Shown piece by piece: positions 47,633-59,975 of a stretch of 64,000 bases of DNA. Origin of the DNA: Pomacea canaliculata (Eukaryota; Mollusca; Gastropoda; Architaenioglossa; Ampullariidae). The notes beneath the pieces are model-generated. The model had not been told where the DNA came from. It did not search any database and saw only the letters and a list, made by a program, of their open reading frames with translations. The translations under genes were made by a program, and so were the position numbers. The stretch's first letter is position 1. The number at the start of each line of letters is the position of its first letter. The DNA is taken from positions 22,636,927 through 22,700,926 of the forward strand of contig NC_037594.1 of the NCBI RefSeq assembly GCF_003073045.1. The letters are read 5' to 3'.

Positions 47633-48705
47633 ACGGCCAGTCAACGGTTTCCTCACACTGCTGGCAGTGTAGGTGGTCAGACGAGCCAAGCCCGGAGGCT
47701 AAACACCAGTTAAAATAATGGCGGCAGATGCTGGGGCCCCGGCAGCAGCAAGACAGGCGCGCCGTGCGCTCCCCTAAAAGTGCGCCAGTGTAATGACCCC
47801 GCGAGCTGCACAAAAACGTGCAGCACCTGCTGCTTCCTTTCTTTGATGCGCGTGACGCAGAACGTTTTCTGCAGGAAACGGGCGAGAAATCTATGGCGAT
47901 CCACGCTAATCAACTTTCTGCTTTTCTCAGCCAGGCGGGGAGAGGCAGGCGCTAGAGTGCACGAGGTTGACTCGCTGTGTAGTCAGCCTGCAAGCGAGAT
48001 CACTGATGTTCGCCGCTGGTAGCTTTTTAAAAAAAAAACAACCAAATATTCAAAATGAAGACAACTGACTAGTGAGGCTCTAAAATAAATATATTCCTGT
48101 TAAAATGTGTCATTAAATGCAGTAAAAAAAAAAAAAAAGAAGCTGCTGCTGCTTAACCGGAAAGTTAAACCCACTAAGGAGTAAAATCAACAGGGAGGTG
48201 TGTAAATCTTAGGTTATCTACAGAACTGGACGCTGAAACATCGTTGAATGGCCAAGATAAAGCTTTCATCGAGAAAGAAAGATTGATGATTAAGGAATTA
48301 AGAATGTCAGGATTCAGGATTTTAGTCGTCGTGAGAAGAGATTCCAAACTCAGCTTAGCAATAATTTTTAATTTACTGCATGAGCATGGTGTTAGCAGAC
48401 AGATGTACCTGGGGAAACAGTTCTGTAACAATTAATAATAACATAAAATTACATTAAGAATCAGATCCAAGACACCATGTCACCATCGACTGCATGCGGC
48501 GGACAATCGCTGAACAAGGAGGCTCGCTGTGGAAGGGAGGGCGAGACACTGAGAACTGGAAGGAAGCGACAATCTACTTTCATCTATGTCAGAACAGGTC
48601 ATCTGGTTGTCTCGTACGATGTGCACGAGAAAACCCATGCGTCTATATGTCTAGACTGATATGTAGGTCCGTGGCCAAGCTACCGGCAGTGGTTGTCTGA
48701 ACCGC
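47633..48705. other. Gene-poor interval
   Basis: No gene or RNA recognised. It contains a poly(A) run near 48124-48140. Confidence 0.4.
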
Positions 48706-48842
48706 GAAAACAACTCTTGAACAATCACAAAAATGACTCATACTGACAGCCTCCAAAACAACTCTTGCAGGCAATCGCAAAAAGGAAACAACAATTCTTG
48801 TCAACAATCGCAAAAAAGAACTCGTCAACAATCGCAAAAACC
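48706..48842. repeat. Degenerate short tandem repeat
   Basis: Four decayed units built on AACAACTCTTG followed by CAATCGCAAAAA, of about 22-50 bases each. Confidence 0.55.
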
Positions 48843-49638
48843 GTTATCTCAGTTTTAAAAATACATGCAAGAAACGCTCTTTTCCTACATTATTAACAAC
48901 TCCATCCTTTGATTGTACGAATCTAAACAAATAAAGCACCAAAAATAAACTTTTAAATATAAAAGAAAATTATAACAGACTAAACACTAGAAGATAAAAA
49001 CATTAAGTGTTGTTATTTAAAATGTAAGATAACCAACATTTAAAATGACTTTCCAGTAACATGTTCAGGTTCAGTCTAACCAAAATGGCTTTGCTAATGA
49101 AGCTCTCACATGACCTTAAAACTGAAAGTTTGTTTGTTTTGGTATGCGAGACAGATTTCATCACGCACACGGACAGGCTGTGCATGGTTAAGCCTACGTG
49201 CATGCTGCTGGCTGTTTGTTGGTAAGCGCGGTTACCGGGGCTGGAAAACAGCCCGAGCGGCCACAGCACCAGCAACAGTTTGTTAGGCTCTGAACATGGC
49301 GTATGCCGACACTTGTTTACACACAGACAAAAACATTATAAACGCTGATGCAGAGCACGGATGGGATGTCTTCTTTTTTTTAAAAAATACTTTTTACAGT
49401 TTATTTTTAACGCTAGCTGGCAATTTCTTCTTATCAGCTGAAACAGCCATAAACAGCCATTTTTCTCGAGATGGGCGACATGAGAACACGAGGACTGAAG
49501 CACAGTTTCTGTGCCTTTTGCTGACCACAGCTGCGCGAGATCTTGAGGTGAGTTACACGTGATCTGGAAATCACGTAACGCCAGGATGTCACGTCGCTAT
49601 ACGTCATCAGGTACGTGGCTGCGGCCAGCAACGTGAGG

Positions 49639-49688
49639 GATTGCGCCGCACGTTTCCTTGTGAAGTAGAAAACAAAGTGCGGCGCAAT
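49639..49688. repeat. GC-rich hairpin (13-bp perfect arms)
   Basis: GATTGCGCCGCAC at 49639-49651 is exactly reverse-complemented by GTGCGGCGCAATC ending at 49688; TTT/AAA extends the stem past one unpaired base. The loop is about 18 bases. No U-run follows on either strand, and this is eukaryotic DNA, so it is not called a terminator. Confidence 0.65.
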
Positions 49689-50739
49689 CTCTTGGGTCTG
49701 CTGTACAACACACGAAATGCCTCCCGTTCATTTCTTTCTTTGAAGACTTGCCATCGCTGGCTTTTGTGATTAACTATCATTTTGAAATATGAGACGGAGG
49801 TCAGATATGTGAGGGAGGGGGTGAAAGAGAGAGAGAGGAACGACGAAGGGAGGAGGGGGGAAAGTACAGTGAAGATGGTTTAACGTCAGAATATAATGTT
49901 TCAAACTTTGAAGAAACAGTATTACGGTGGCAAAGATAACAGATTGTCGGACGCTCTAACGCAGAAAGATTTATTCAGTTTTACTGTTATCGCTCGCCAC
50001 CCAGGTTCCCTCCCTTGTCGGGTTTCCTTCCTCGTCATTTTTCTCCCGCTCTCTCCTTCACATCTTAACCCGTCATCGGCAAGAGATTATACTGACATCA
50101 GCGAGTAGAACAAATGCCGTGTACCTGTGGATACCCGAGGGTTCACAGTTTCCGAACGTACAGCTGACTCCTTCACATTCCTGTCATTGTCTACAACTGA
50201 CAGTTCAACTCGTGATCTGTTTGCTTCTCTCTCAGGAGGCTGGCGGAAGAGAATTAAAGGTAGCATGGCTGACTGGGAGGAAAGGAAGGTGATGGTGGTG
50301 GTGTTCGCAAGCCCGATTGAACCTTCTTCACGTTAAGGATGCAGACTGTGAGATCGTGCCTTTGAACATGTCTGATATCGTTGGAGAGGACTGAGTTTAG
50401 CTGAGATTCAACCATTTAGTATTTAAAATAAATCCCAAGCTGCTCAAAAGACGTGTTTCCGTAACGTATGGGTAGGAAGCCTGTGCATGATGAAGAAGCT
50501 CGAAGTGTGTGGCCTGTGGAATTGTGCTAAGCCGGAAAAGGGCTTCGCGCTGTTTCCTCGTTTGAGCTGAGGTGGCTCAGACTCTGGCACGGCTTATACA
50601 GGTTCGGGTGGCGTCTCAAGAAGCTGAATGTGCGAAACGTGAGGCAACCTACAGAGGACGGAAAATTTTAACCAGAGATGCCACGGCCAGGTTGCTGCGT
50701 GTCTCACGCGCACACCACACAGTCGGACTCCCCTAGCGC

Positions 50740-51385
50740 ACCACCAGCATGGTCACTGCCACCATCTACAGCCCGTAATTCACTGCCGTCAGTCCCCCCT
50801 TCACTGCTTCTAGATACAACCCCTCATTCGATGCCACCAGTTATAGTTCCTCCTTCAACCCCTCATTTGATGCCACCAGTCATATTCCTTCATTCATCTA
50901 ACTGCAAGAAGTAGCAACTCTTATTCACAGCCCTCTTGCAATGCCACTAGTACGGTTCTCTAGTAGTAACCATCCCTCGTTCACTGACTTTCTCACTGCC
51001 CTTAGTGAAGCTCTGCGTCCACTTATTGCTGCTATAGTTACAACCCCTCGCTAACTCACTGCCTCTAGTTTAGTCCTTCATTAACTTTACCCACTTACAG
51101 TCCCTCATTCATCCTTAGCAAATCCTTCATGGCCACTATAGTTATAAACTCTTGTTAACTCACTGCCCCTAATTATAACACTTCATTAATTGTCCCTAGT
51201 TCCAGTCCTTAATTAACTTATCCTAGTTATAGCCCTTTATTCACTAATACCCTTACAACTCCAGAGCCCTAAATTAGAGCCTCTTATTCAGTGCCCCTGG
51301 TTTAGCTGCTCATTGCTACCCTTATAAGTTACAGCCCCTAATTCACTCTCTACTTACAGTCCCTCATCCACTAAATTGCCAAATA
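50740..51385. repeat. Decayed ~30-bp minisatellite array
   Basis: About 650 bases made of imperfect units resembling CCCCTCATTCACTGCC then ACTAGTTATA, with unit lengths roughly 28-40 bases and perhaps 18-20 copies. The best-preserved units are near 50810-50890. The frame at 50678-50914 (Pro/Thr/Ser repeats) is produced by this array. Confidence 0.65.
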
Positions 51386-52759
51386 CAGGAAATTTATACC
51401 GATTTATGTCTTGTTCTTCTTCTTTTTTTTTAGGGTAGCACTAATCACTGAAATATTGTTGTGTTGGCTAAGGCAAATAATAATAATTAGGATTCCTATA
51501 TAGTGTGAATCCCAGTAAGTGGTTTGGTTCTCCACACATCATGTTACCAGACTAGGCACTCAAAGTACAAAAATGAAAGTTGAAGGGAGGGGAAGGATTT
51601 AGGGGAATTTAGTACTTCTTTTCTCCCTCACAACATGCACATGCATAGACACACACATACACACATGCAGAAAATGGTAGCGAGTTCCAGTTTGGATCTA
51701 GCAAATGAGACAGATCCCCTTCAAATCATTTTACACAAATATCTGGCAGGTAAATAACACTGTAGTCTGTTGAGGAACAAAGTTGTCAAGATAGAGAGCA
51801 GACAGTGAGCATGTCTTTTATGATGAATAAGGGAGGAGCCCCAGAGGAAGCTATGACATATCGCTGCCAGATTGTAAGAGGAAGTCAGTGAAGTGTGTGG
51901 AGATGTGTGACAATATTACAGTTTCACGTCTTGAGAACAAGGTGTGCTGCAGAGTTCTATACTTTTTGTATTTATCAGTCATTTGTTGCCAACAGCGGAA
52001 AAAAGTGTAGGCATATCCAGTCTGGAAATAATAAACAAACCAGTGATGTTTACTTATGGGGAGTAGAAGAGGAGACGATATCTCGACCGTATTGTTGATC
52101 CATACACATCGTAAGCAAAAGTGTTAAACTTTATGACAGTCATCTCAGACGAGCTAACATATTTCATGAGACTGTCACTAGGCCAGGCGAGCACAGGATA
52201 TAATTCAACGGTGATATTACCATAGATGTTGAAATATTAGCTCGTGATATTACACTGTAAAAATACATTCCTGCATTTACATCTCAGAACTAAAATAAAT
52301 TTTCTTGGTTCACAAACCGGGGGTTTCCATACATTTCATTTTTCCATTCTAATCAAAGCTCGTAAAGATCTTCACGCTTTGTAATTAATAGTTGCCATTA
52401 CTAAATGATTCTGTAGAAGCATCATTCAAGAACCCACTACCCGTAACAAAAACTACCAAGGGAGGTAAATATAACAATCCTATTTTTAAATGACTGAAAC
52501 CTTTAGTTCTTAAACCATAACTCCATTTGAGCTTTGGGAAGATACTGTATAATAATGTAATATAATTATAATAATGTAAGAGACACATGTTTAATTTTTT
52601 TGCAGAGTATTGACTTTCGGACTTTTATCTGGATTTCCCGCAAGTGACGCCCCTTGTCGCTTGGCACTGCGCATGTCAGCGAGGAAGTTTACATTCGGTG
52701 TTTCCTAATACTTATCGTACTAGAATGTGATTATGACTAAAACCTTTACTGCTTCAGCC
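51386..52759. other. AT-rich interval upstream of CHMP3
   Basis: No gene seen. The last 150 bases before the CHMP3 start are less AT-rich and presumably hold its promoter and 5' UTR. Confidence 0.45.
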
Positions 52760-55573
52760 ATGGGACTTTTTGGCAAAACGAACGAAAGACCTCCAAAAGA
52801 AATGGTTTGTAATATAATCTTATTGAAAAGAAAAAATATAACGGTACATTTCGATTGCCGTACGATTGAAATGAAAGACTGCATCTTTCCGCTAGTTGCC
52901 TCGGTTCTAGTGATTCCTGGGTTGCGAGGTGTAAATCACGCTCCACTGTCGCAGATCGTGCAGAAAGAATCTTTTCTGTAGTGGTAATTATAAATTAAAA
53001 GGATTCTCTTTCGGTGTTTTAATATTTTCAGCTATCGATTAACTAGGAAGTTTCTCAGTTGTCACTTCCGTTAAGTATGTAGTTGTGGATGGTTCTTCAT
53101 TTTCCAGCTGATCTGTGTTATGCCATTTTTTGTAAAAAATGTCATTATCGGAGTTATACTCTGCCCTTTCTCATAAATTATTCACGTTTCACCCTTAGGA
53201 ATGTACAAGCTTGTTGAAATATGTTTCAGGTACAGGAATGGACTCATAAAATTCGGAAGGAAGGCTACAGCTTAGACAGGCAGATTCGAAGTATGCAAAT
53301 ACAGCAACTTTAATAGTGAACATACTTATTGTACCTAGTTAATATCTATCGTACTTATGTTTCATCGATTATCTGTTTCTGTCATATGTATATATAACTG
53401 ATTCTTAAACTTTATTGTTGACAAAACGTTTTGCCCATCTTTTTTGTGATGAATTATGAATTGTCTGCAAAAGGCTAATATAAGGAAGTTGATGGGATGA
53501 AACACGAAAGGTTTAAACAGAAACCAGCATGACACACAGACAGAACAAGCTAGAAAGTCTGTAATATACTTAGGTAGAACATTGTGTTACGCTGTAGAGA
53601 TAAGGTTGGCAATTGGTTTTTTTAAATAATGATTTTTATCTGGCTCATTTTATGTGGTTGTGAAAGCATAAAGATTAACTAATTATGAACTGCTTATGTG
53701 CAGTATTATACTTATTCCTTTATCCATTCAAGACCATCTGCTCTTATTTTGTGGAAATAAGTAAACTGATTATGCAGCATAAGAATTTAACTATTTTTTT
53801 AAAATCAGATATCCAAAGAGAGGAAGAAAAGACAAAGCGAATGTTGAAGGATGCGGCAAAGAAGGGTGATAAGGACACATGTAGAATCTTGGCCAAGGAA
53901 ATTGTCCATGCCCGGAAGGCAATCAGTCGGATATATGCATCAAAAGCCCACCTGAATTCTGTTCAGCTTAGTATGAAGCAGCAGCTGGGTGAGAGTGTTT
54001 TGACTTAGGAAGCACCTGCATTTATTAAACAATTTCCTGTTAAACTTTTTATCTCAAACATTTTCTTTTGAAGATTTTGTTCATAGTTGAAATAGGTATA
54101 TCTGTGATATCAGATATGTGTGATATGTGTGTGAGGACTTGCACTTGAAAGAGAGAGAAAATATGCATAAACATCCTTCAGTGCATGTTAAATATTTCTT
54201 CATTCTCAGCCACATGTATTTGTTTTCTATTTTAAAGGGGGTAGTGTGTGAAGCTGAAGAAATGGATGATAAAAAAATAACAGTTGTGTTATAGAAAATT
54301 TCTGTTCATTTCCTAACTTCTGTATTACTCATTTCAGCCAATCTACGCATATCAGGTGCCCTGGAAAAGAGTACACAGGTGATGGTCAGCATGCAGCAGC
54401 TGCTAAAAGTCCCTGAGATCATGGCCACCATGAGAGAAATGTCCAAAGAAATGGCAAAGGTGAAACTAAGATGCCTTGGGACCAAATATTCACTGAGGGA
54501 TCATACATTCTTCTTTTGCTAAAAACATGACTACAAAGATAATGGCATTGCAATGCGTTCTGCTTTTGAACTACGATAATTTTACGAGTGTATTTATTTA
54601 GTTCATTAAATATAGGCGTTGACTTCCCAATATTGATATAAATGGTAATAATTGTTCAGTATTAGGGTTATCTTTTTCATAATTTTTTTTTCCAAACCCT
54701 ATCATAAGATACATACAACATGTGAAGGCTTCGTGTTTGTTGCAAAATGATCTTTTGTCATCATTGATGATAATGTTATAGTTGTTGTACAGGCTGGTAT
54801 CTTAGAAGAGATGGTTGATGATGCAATGGAGTCTGTTAATGATGATGAAGAGTTGGAAGAAGCTGCTGAGGGAGAGGTGGACAAAGTGCTCTGGGAACTT
54901 ACAGCTGGTTGGCCTCCCTTCTTTCTTACATTTTTATAGTTTGCTCTGCCATTTTCCCTCTGTGCAAATAAGCAAAATTCAAAGCTGCTCAGATAACTGA
55001 TATGATTTAGATTTTGCTTTATTAGAGGTATATATAACACAAAGACTTTGAAAAAATAGTATGGCCTACCAGACTTTTTTTTATATTTATTGTGCATTTG
55101 ATGACTGTTTGTTATGTGAGACTTTTGTCTTTTAAGCACTTGCTGATTTGCGGTCAACAACTGGCTAAGCTAGTGCTACAAAAAATCATGAAGTAGTGTC
55201 TTGCAGAAGTCTTTAGCTTTATTGATGTTGCAGATCTCAATTATGTTTGTAACATTAATAACATTAATCCATCTTGGATGCACTCATTTAAACCATTTAA
55301 CGAGGTCCCAAAACTGAGTACCGTTTTGATTTCTGTCAGCATGTTAACTGTATAAATTAAGAGTGAAGAACAGGATCTGTCTTGTACATCATTTATGGCA
55401 TTGCTGCCTTTTTTTCCATTTGCATTACAGGTGAGCTGGGCAAGGCACCTGCAGCTGTGGAGGATTCTTTACCAGCCATTGGAGCAACTGCAGGCACATC
55501 CCAGGTGGCAGAAGAAGATGATGAGGAAGATCTAGAGTCAATGAAAGCACGGTTGGAGGCTCTGCGGAGCTGA
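52760..55573 (+). CDS. CHMP3: Charged multivesicular body protein 3 (ESCRT-III, VPS24)
   Basis: Six exons: 52760-52804, 53230-53290, 53809-53988, 54338-54459, 54793-54907, 55431-55573; 221 residues, matching the 222 of human CHMP3. All phases agree with no frame break. It starts MGLFGKTNERPPKEMVQEW, the conserved CHMP3 N-terminus; a further in-frame ATG upstream (52727) is not favoured. Helical core: IRKEGYSLDRQIR, IQREEEKTKRMLKDAAKKGD, IYASKAHLNSVQLSMKQQL, VPEIMATMREMSKEMAKAGI. The acidic region DDAMESVNDDEELEEAAEGE is followed by the C-terminal MIT-interacting motif DLESMKARLEALRS that binds VPS4-type MIT domains. In the family it co-polymerises with CHMP2 on endosomal and cell membranes in vesicle budding and cytokinetic abscission. 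A poly(A) signal lies at 56055-56060. Confidence 0.97.
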
Positions 55574-56054
55574 AAGCTCATCTCCAACTTTGGGTTTTAG
55601 GCCCACAAATTCATGTGACAGTCAGATTTTCACCTCATTGCTTAGGTGCCTACAGTGTGAACGATAAGGAATGAGTGCATTTCAATTCATGAATTTGGCA
55701 GCGCTTGTGCCATCATAGATCTCAGATGATAATGCTGTATCTTTTTTTAATCCTAAGGCACTGTAGACATCTGTTTCTTGATTTCCATGGCTAAGCCTAC
55801 CTGCAAATTGTAAGGTTTAAAGGGAAACATAATTTCAACTGTTTCACAAACTGAATTTATGCATATTTCAAAAAGTGGCCTCTAGCTGTTTCTGCATGAA
55901 TTAAGTTTTTAAAGAGACTATAATGTTGATGTGTGATTACATTTGTATTTCTCAGTTTGAACATGTAGGCTGTGACTATTTCAATAGTCCCCATTCACCA
56001 TAACAATAATAATTGAAGGTAAAATTTTTTAGAAGTGTCTTGTTCATCCCTTGC

Positions 56055-56060
56055 AATAAA
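56055..56060 (+). terminator. Poly(A) signal AATAAA (CHMP3)
   Basis: Canonical hexamer about 480 bases after the CHMP3 stop codon. Confidence 0.5.
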
Positions 56061-57401
56061 TTTTGGCACTGGGTGAAAACATGAGTATGATTTTTCCTTC
56101 CCTCATGTTGAGGATATCGAACAAGTTTGAAGCCAACAAGAGTTTCATGCTCAAAAGAATGTCAATTTTCCGAGTAACTTTTTCTGCTCTGTTCCATAGC
56201 TTAACTAGATTTACTATTTCCCTATATCTCGCTTTTTTAAAACCTCCCAAACCCATTCCACACCCGTAAAAAACAAAGGTTTTTGCAGTTTATGAAGGAT
56301 TGTGATATCTTATTGCCAGGTTATATCAAACATCATAAAAAACCCCAGTAATAATCCAGTGTTTGATGTCATTTGAGACAACAATTAATGCTAACAGCAA
56401 ATTAATGTGCAGCTAAGAGGCATTTTAACAGTGATCAGTGTCCCTTATATTAACTATCTGAAGAAAGCTACGATAGTTGGGTATAGAAACTCATGACAAG
56501 GTGCTATGCAGAAGTTCTCACCTCTGATTTGATAGCTACCAAGGTTGAAGATCATTTACAACCACACAGTTGTTGGAGAGGGATATTTTTTGAGACCACA
56601 CTTTTTTTAAGGCCAGGGTTTTGCTTTTTGCTCTCCCTTACTCTTATACCTTCTAAAACCCTGTATAGTCAGGTACCCAGTCCCAAAACCTGGGCTGACT
56701 GGGGATGGTTTGCTGCATGACACAGGTATCAAATCACTGCATCTATGGATGTGGACAATTGTGCTGTCAGTGTCCAGCTATCAAGATTATCATTAGGAAT
56801 ACAAATATCAACACACCGCTTCAAAGTAATCCATGAGAATATATAATATCCATGCACTGCATGAGGTCATGACAAATAAAATTTGGGAAGAAAATGGTTG
56901 AGCTGAGAGCAAATGAAGATAGGACACCACCAAAATACAAAGGCATATTATATTGTTATTGAACTTGAATTAAAAGTAATGAAGATAATGTGTGTTGAAA
57001 CTTTCTTCTGTTGGGTGATCTGTATGCCTTCCAGAAGACATTTTAAAGTTACTGATCACCAGGCCCATTTTTAGCCCCGCAGGGCCACGATTGCTAGTTA
57101 TCATGTTAAAAGCGCGGAGCCCTACGCAGATACCCTGATCCTTAGGTAAGGACCGCCTCCTCCAGTCGCACAGGGCGGCACGAAGGTAGGCAGTCAGAAA
57201 GACAGGGAAGGGTGGGCTTGTTTTGCCCAGAGTATCCCAGTGGCGTTGCCACAGGACTGAACGTAAGCCGTGAAGATAGACTTGCTGTCAGATGTCATGG
57301 ACGTATAAAGGTGGACTGTGTCTGTCAGCCGAGACAGCGTTTTCCGCTGTCAGTATCGGCGAACCAGAAGACGACCTGACTTCTGGAAGAGCAGCGCGAA
57401 G
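56061..57401. other. Intergenic interval
   Basis: AT-rich to about 57.05 kb, then a less AT-rich, CpG-containing stretch at 57060-57400 that may be the promoter and 5' UTR of the small gene starting at 57402. No coding sequence recognised. Confidence 0.4.
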
Positions 57402-58730
57402 ATGGAATTTAATGAGACTTTTGATATCAACAATTACCGTAAGTGCATTGCTTTGTTGCACTGTTAACCAAACTTGTGCCTGTTTAAAACACAAAAGTAT
57501 TTGCTTCACTCGTCTGAAATTTTTCTTATGAAAATAATATATGAAACGCACATTGACACGAAGATCTACAATCACTGAAGTGTTCGCATACATGTATATG
57601 CTTCACCTTGGTCTCTCGCTTTTATATAAAATCCGCTTGTATTTTCTATTCTTGATTTAAAAACTCTAATACTGGTTAAAAGCATAAGAAACATCTTAAA
57701 TCATCTCTGTTTCGGCGAAGGGGTGTGTGAACTGAAAGCACTGGTGTTGATCTTGGTCTATTCGTATACAACAGGAACCATAGGCAAGTCTGTTGATGGG
57801 CTTCGACAGATAACCTATAAATATTGCAGTATTTATAGCAAAAATTGGAGAAGAACAGTGGAAAGGGAGATAAATAGAACGGGCTGGACGTGGGGTCACC
57901 TAGAGCGGGTTTCAGCCGATCGACATTGGTGTCGACTCTGGTTGAGGCTTTATGTGCAACCTGATGCACGAAGAGGAATAGATATAGCAAAAATTTGTAG
58001 TAGTATTTGGGTGTAAATATTTCCCATCTTATATACATTTCATAGTTTGAACTATTGTCAAACCATGTACACTGTAAATAAGCCTAAACCTTAAGTTTTC
58101 TTTACATTCTAGTTCTAGCTTGTAACTGCTTTGTTATTGGGTAACATGTTGATCCACTTTGAAAATCCTCGTTATCCTTTCAAAGTTAGTGATAACATTA
58201 TCTTGTATCTTCTACCATGTTAGAACCCCACCTCCCAAGTTTATATTTGATAGACGTCCATCTCGTAGTGTCAAAATATAGTGAAGGCAGTAGCTGCTGT
58301 TCCACATCTAGTCTTCATCAGCTAAGGTAAATGCTGTCAGGACAAAATGCTTTCAGATCTCACGCTGGCTACAGCCTCAAGACTCACCACCAGTTATTCC
58401 ACTCCCATCTTGGAAGGTGAATTTACCTGTTTTCCAAAATCACCCCCAGAAAAAGAAAATCTACAACAAAAAGCAGAGTTGGGCTTAAATGATAAGATGC
58501 CAGTTTTGAATCACATCCAAGCACAATTTTGGTTGCAAAATGGTTTTGATACTTACAATTACATCCAGAACAGGTTAAGTTCAAGTTGGATACCATTCAT
58601 GTTCAGTGACATCTTTGAAATGACGTGCATGATAGCTGAGAGGAAGGACTCATCAAAACACTGGCACCCTGAATTGCCAGATGGTAGTGATGAAAAGAGC
58701 AGTTTGATGAATTGGAGAATAGTGGTGTGA
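57402..58730 (+). CDS. Putative two-exon small protein with KEN motif
   Basis: Exon 1 (57402-57438) has a good start context (gaagATGG) and encodes MEFNETFDINNY; the donor is C/GTAAGT. Exon 2 (58357-58730) follows an acceptor ctttcag and stays open in the matching phase to a TGA; total 136 residues. It reads LTLATASRLTTSYSTPILEG, then FPKSPPEKENLQQKAELGL, ending in PDGSDEKSSLMNWRIVV. A KEN sequence sits in a Pro/Glu-rich context, as in APC/C degrons. A poly(A) signal at 58905-58910 fits a 3' end. No family was recognised. The middle ORF at 57723-58016 is in the intron of this model and is not included. Confidence 0.45.
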
Positions 58731-58904
58731 CAGAGGTATGTGTTACAGACAGTGACATCCAGTTTATTGCAATGTAGCTACTACATGCATCGATGTAACA
58801 ATCACTGTGGAAGCAGCCGGGCCAATGTGTTAAAAACAAAAGAATGTCTTTGTAAAACTGAATTCATCCTTTGGAATGACTTGCATTAAATGAATTGTAG
58901 TGAC

Positions 58905-58910
58905 AATAAA
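58905..58910 (+). terminator. Poly(A) signal AATAAA (putative small gene)
   Basis: Canonical hexamer 175 bases after the stop codon of the putative gene at 57402-58730. Confidence 0.4.
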
Positions 58911-59112
58911 TTTGTACACACCATCGCACACTACTGAAGCCAGTCTTGTGTACATCAATACACACCCTCCTTTTTCAGAGATAAGATGTAAACAAGACAA
59001 GGGTTACTAAGTTTCTCATAAGCTATGTCTTTCCACACTTCTCAAAGATTGAAAGCTATAAATGGTCATGTTGGTCAGTTGGCAAAACTGCTGTCTCTGC
59101 TAACACAAATGA

Positions 59113-59975
59113 ATAATGTCTGCTGACTTGTCTCTTGACAAGCATGTTTCTCACATCTGTCGTGAGCACCAGAAGATCAGCTCCATTTGCCATACTATCT
59201 CAATCACCAAAGTTCTCATCTGTTCATTTGCTCTGTCTAAATTAGACTACTGCAACACTCTTCTTGCTGGCTGTCCATAGTACCTCATCCACAAGCTTCA
59301 GAAAGTCCAGAACTCAGCTGCTTGTCTCATTTTTGTTTGGACTCGAAAATCACCATTTCGTCACTCTCTTCATTGGATACCAGTTGAAGCTAGAATAGAT
59401 TACAAGCTCTCAACTCTATGCTATGGATTCTTTGGAAGGTTCCTCCCCCCACTACTTTACTGAAATCTTGTCTGTTCACATTCTTGCCTGAAACCTTAGC
59501 TCCTCATCAGACTCCCGCATTCTATCCCTCTCCCCTACAAAGACAGTCACATACGGACAACGGACATCCTCACTCTGCACTGTTAAGCAGTGGAACTCTC
59601 TTCCACATCACATTCGCCACTCGGACTCAAGTCTACATTCAAACGCTCTCTGAAAACGTATCTTCACAAAGTATTATCCATGAACTACTATTTTTAAGTG
59701 TTGTAGCCCTATGCTCCTCAAGGAACAAACTATTCTTAACTCCCTGGTAATACTCTCTGTCATGCTGTCATGTAACAACTCCATCTTACAATGTTTATAG
59801 TATCTATAGCCCTTCATCCATTGCTTTACATTCTACTCTTGTACCTCATCTTTATGTTCTTCAGTATGTAGCTCACTGTCCACTGGCTGTTACCTTTCAT
59901 TTGTCATTATTGGTCTGTGCAGAGAGTGTGATCTATCTTGGTCATGATGCTGCGCGTTTTAAGTTCACATTATCA
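59113..59975 (+). mobile_element. Decayed non-LTR retrotransposon (RT C-terminus plus 3' UTR)
   Basis: Broken plus-strand frames show the end of a CR1/Jockey-type reverse transcriptase: DKHVSHICREHQKISSICHT, SKLDYCNTLLAGCP, LIHKLQKVQNSAACL, SLHWIPVEARIDYKLSTL and, near the end, LKSTFKRSLKTYLHK. SxLDYCNxLLxG and LHWxPV are hallmark strings of this region. Several stops and frameshifts make it inactive and the 5' part is missing. The sequence from about 59690 to 59975 is shared, inverted, with 9161-9370 and is taken as its 3' UTR. Confidence 0.75.

Noticed and set aside
57723..58016. 97-codon plus-strand frame
   Set aside because: It lies in the proposed intron of the small gene, overlaps equally long antisense frames and shows no family resemblance.
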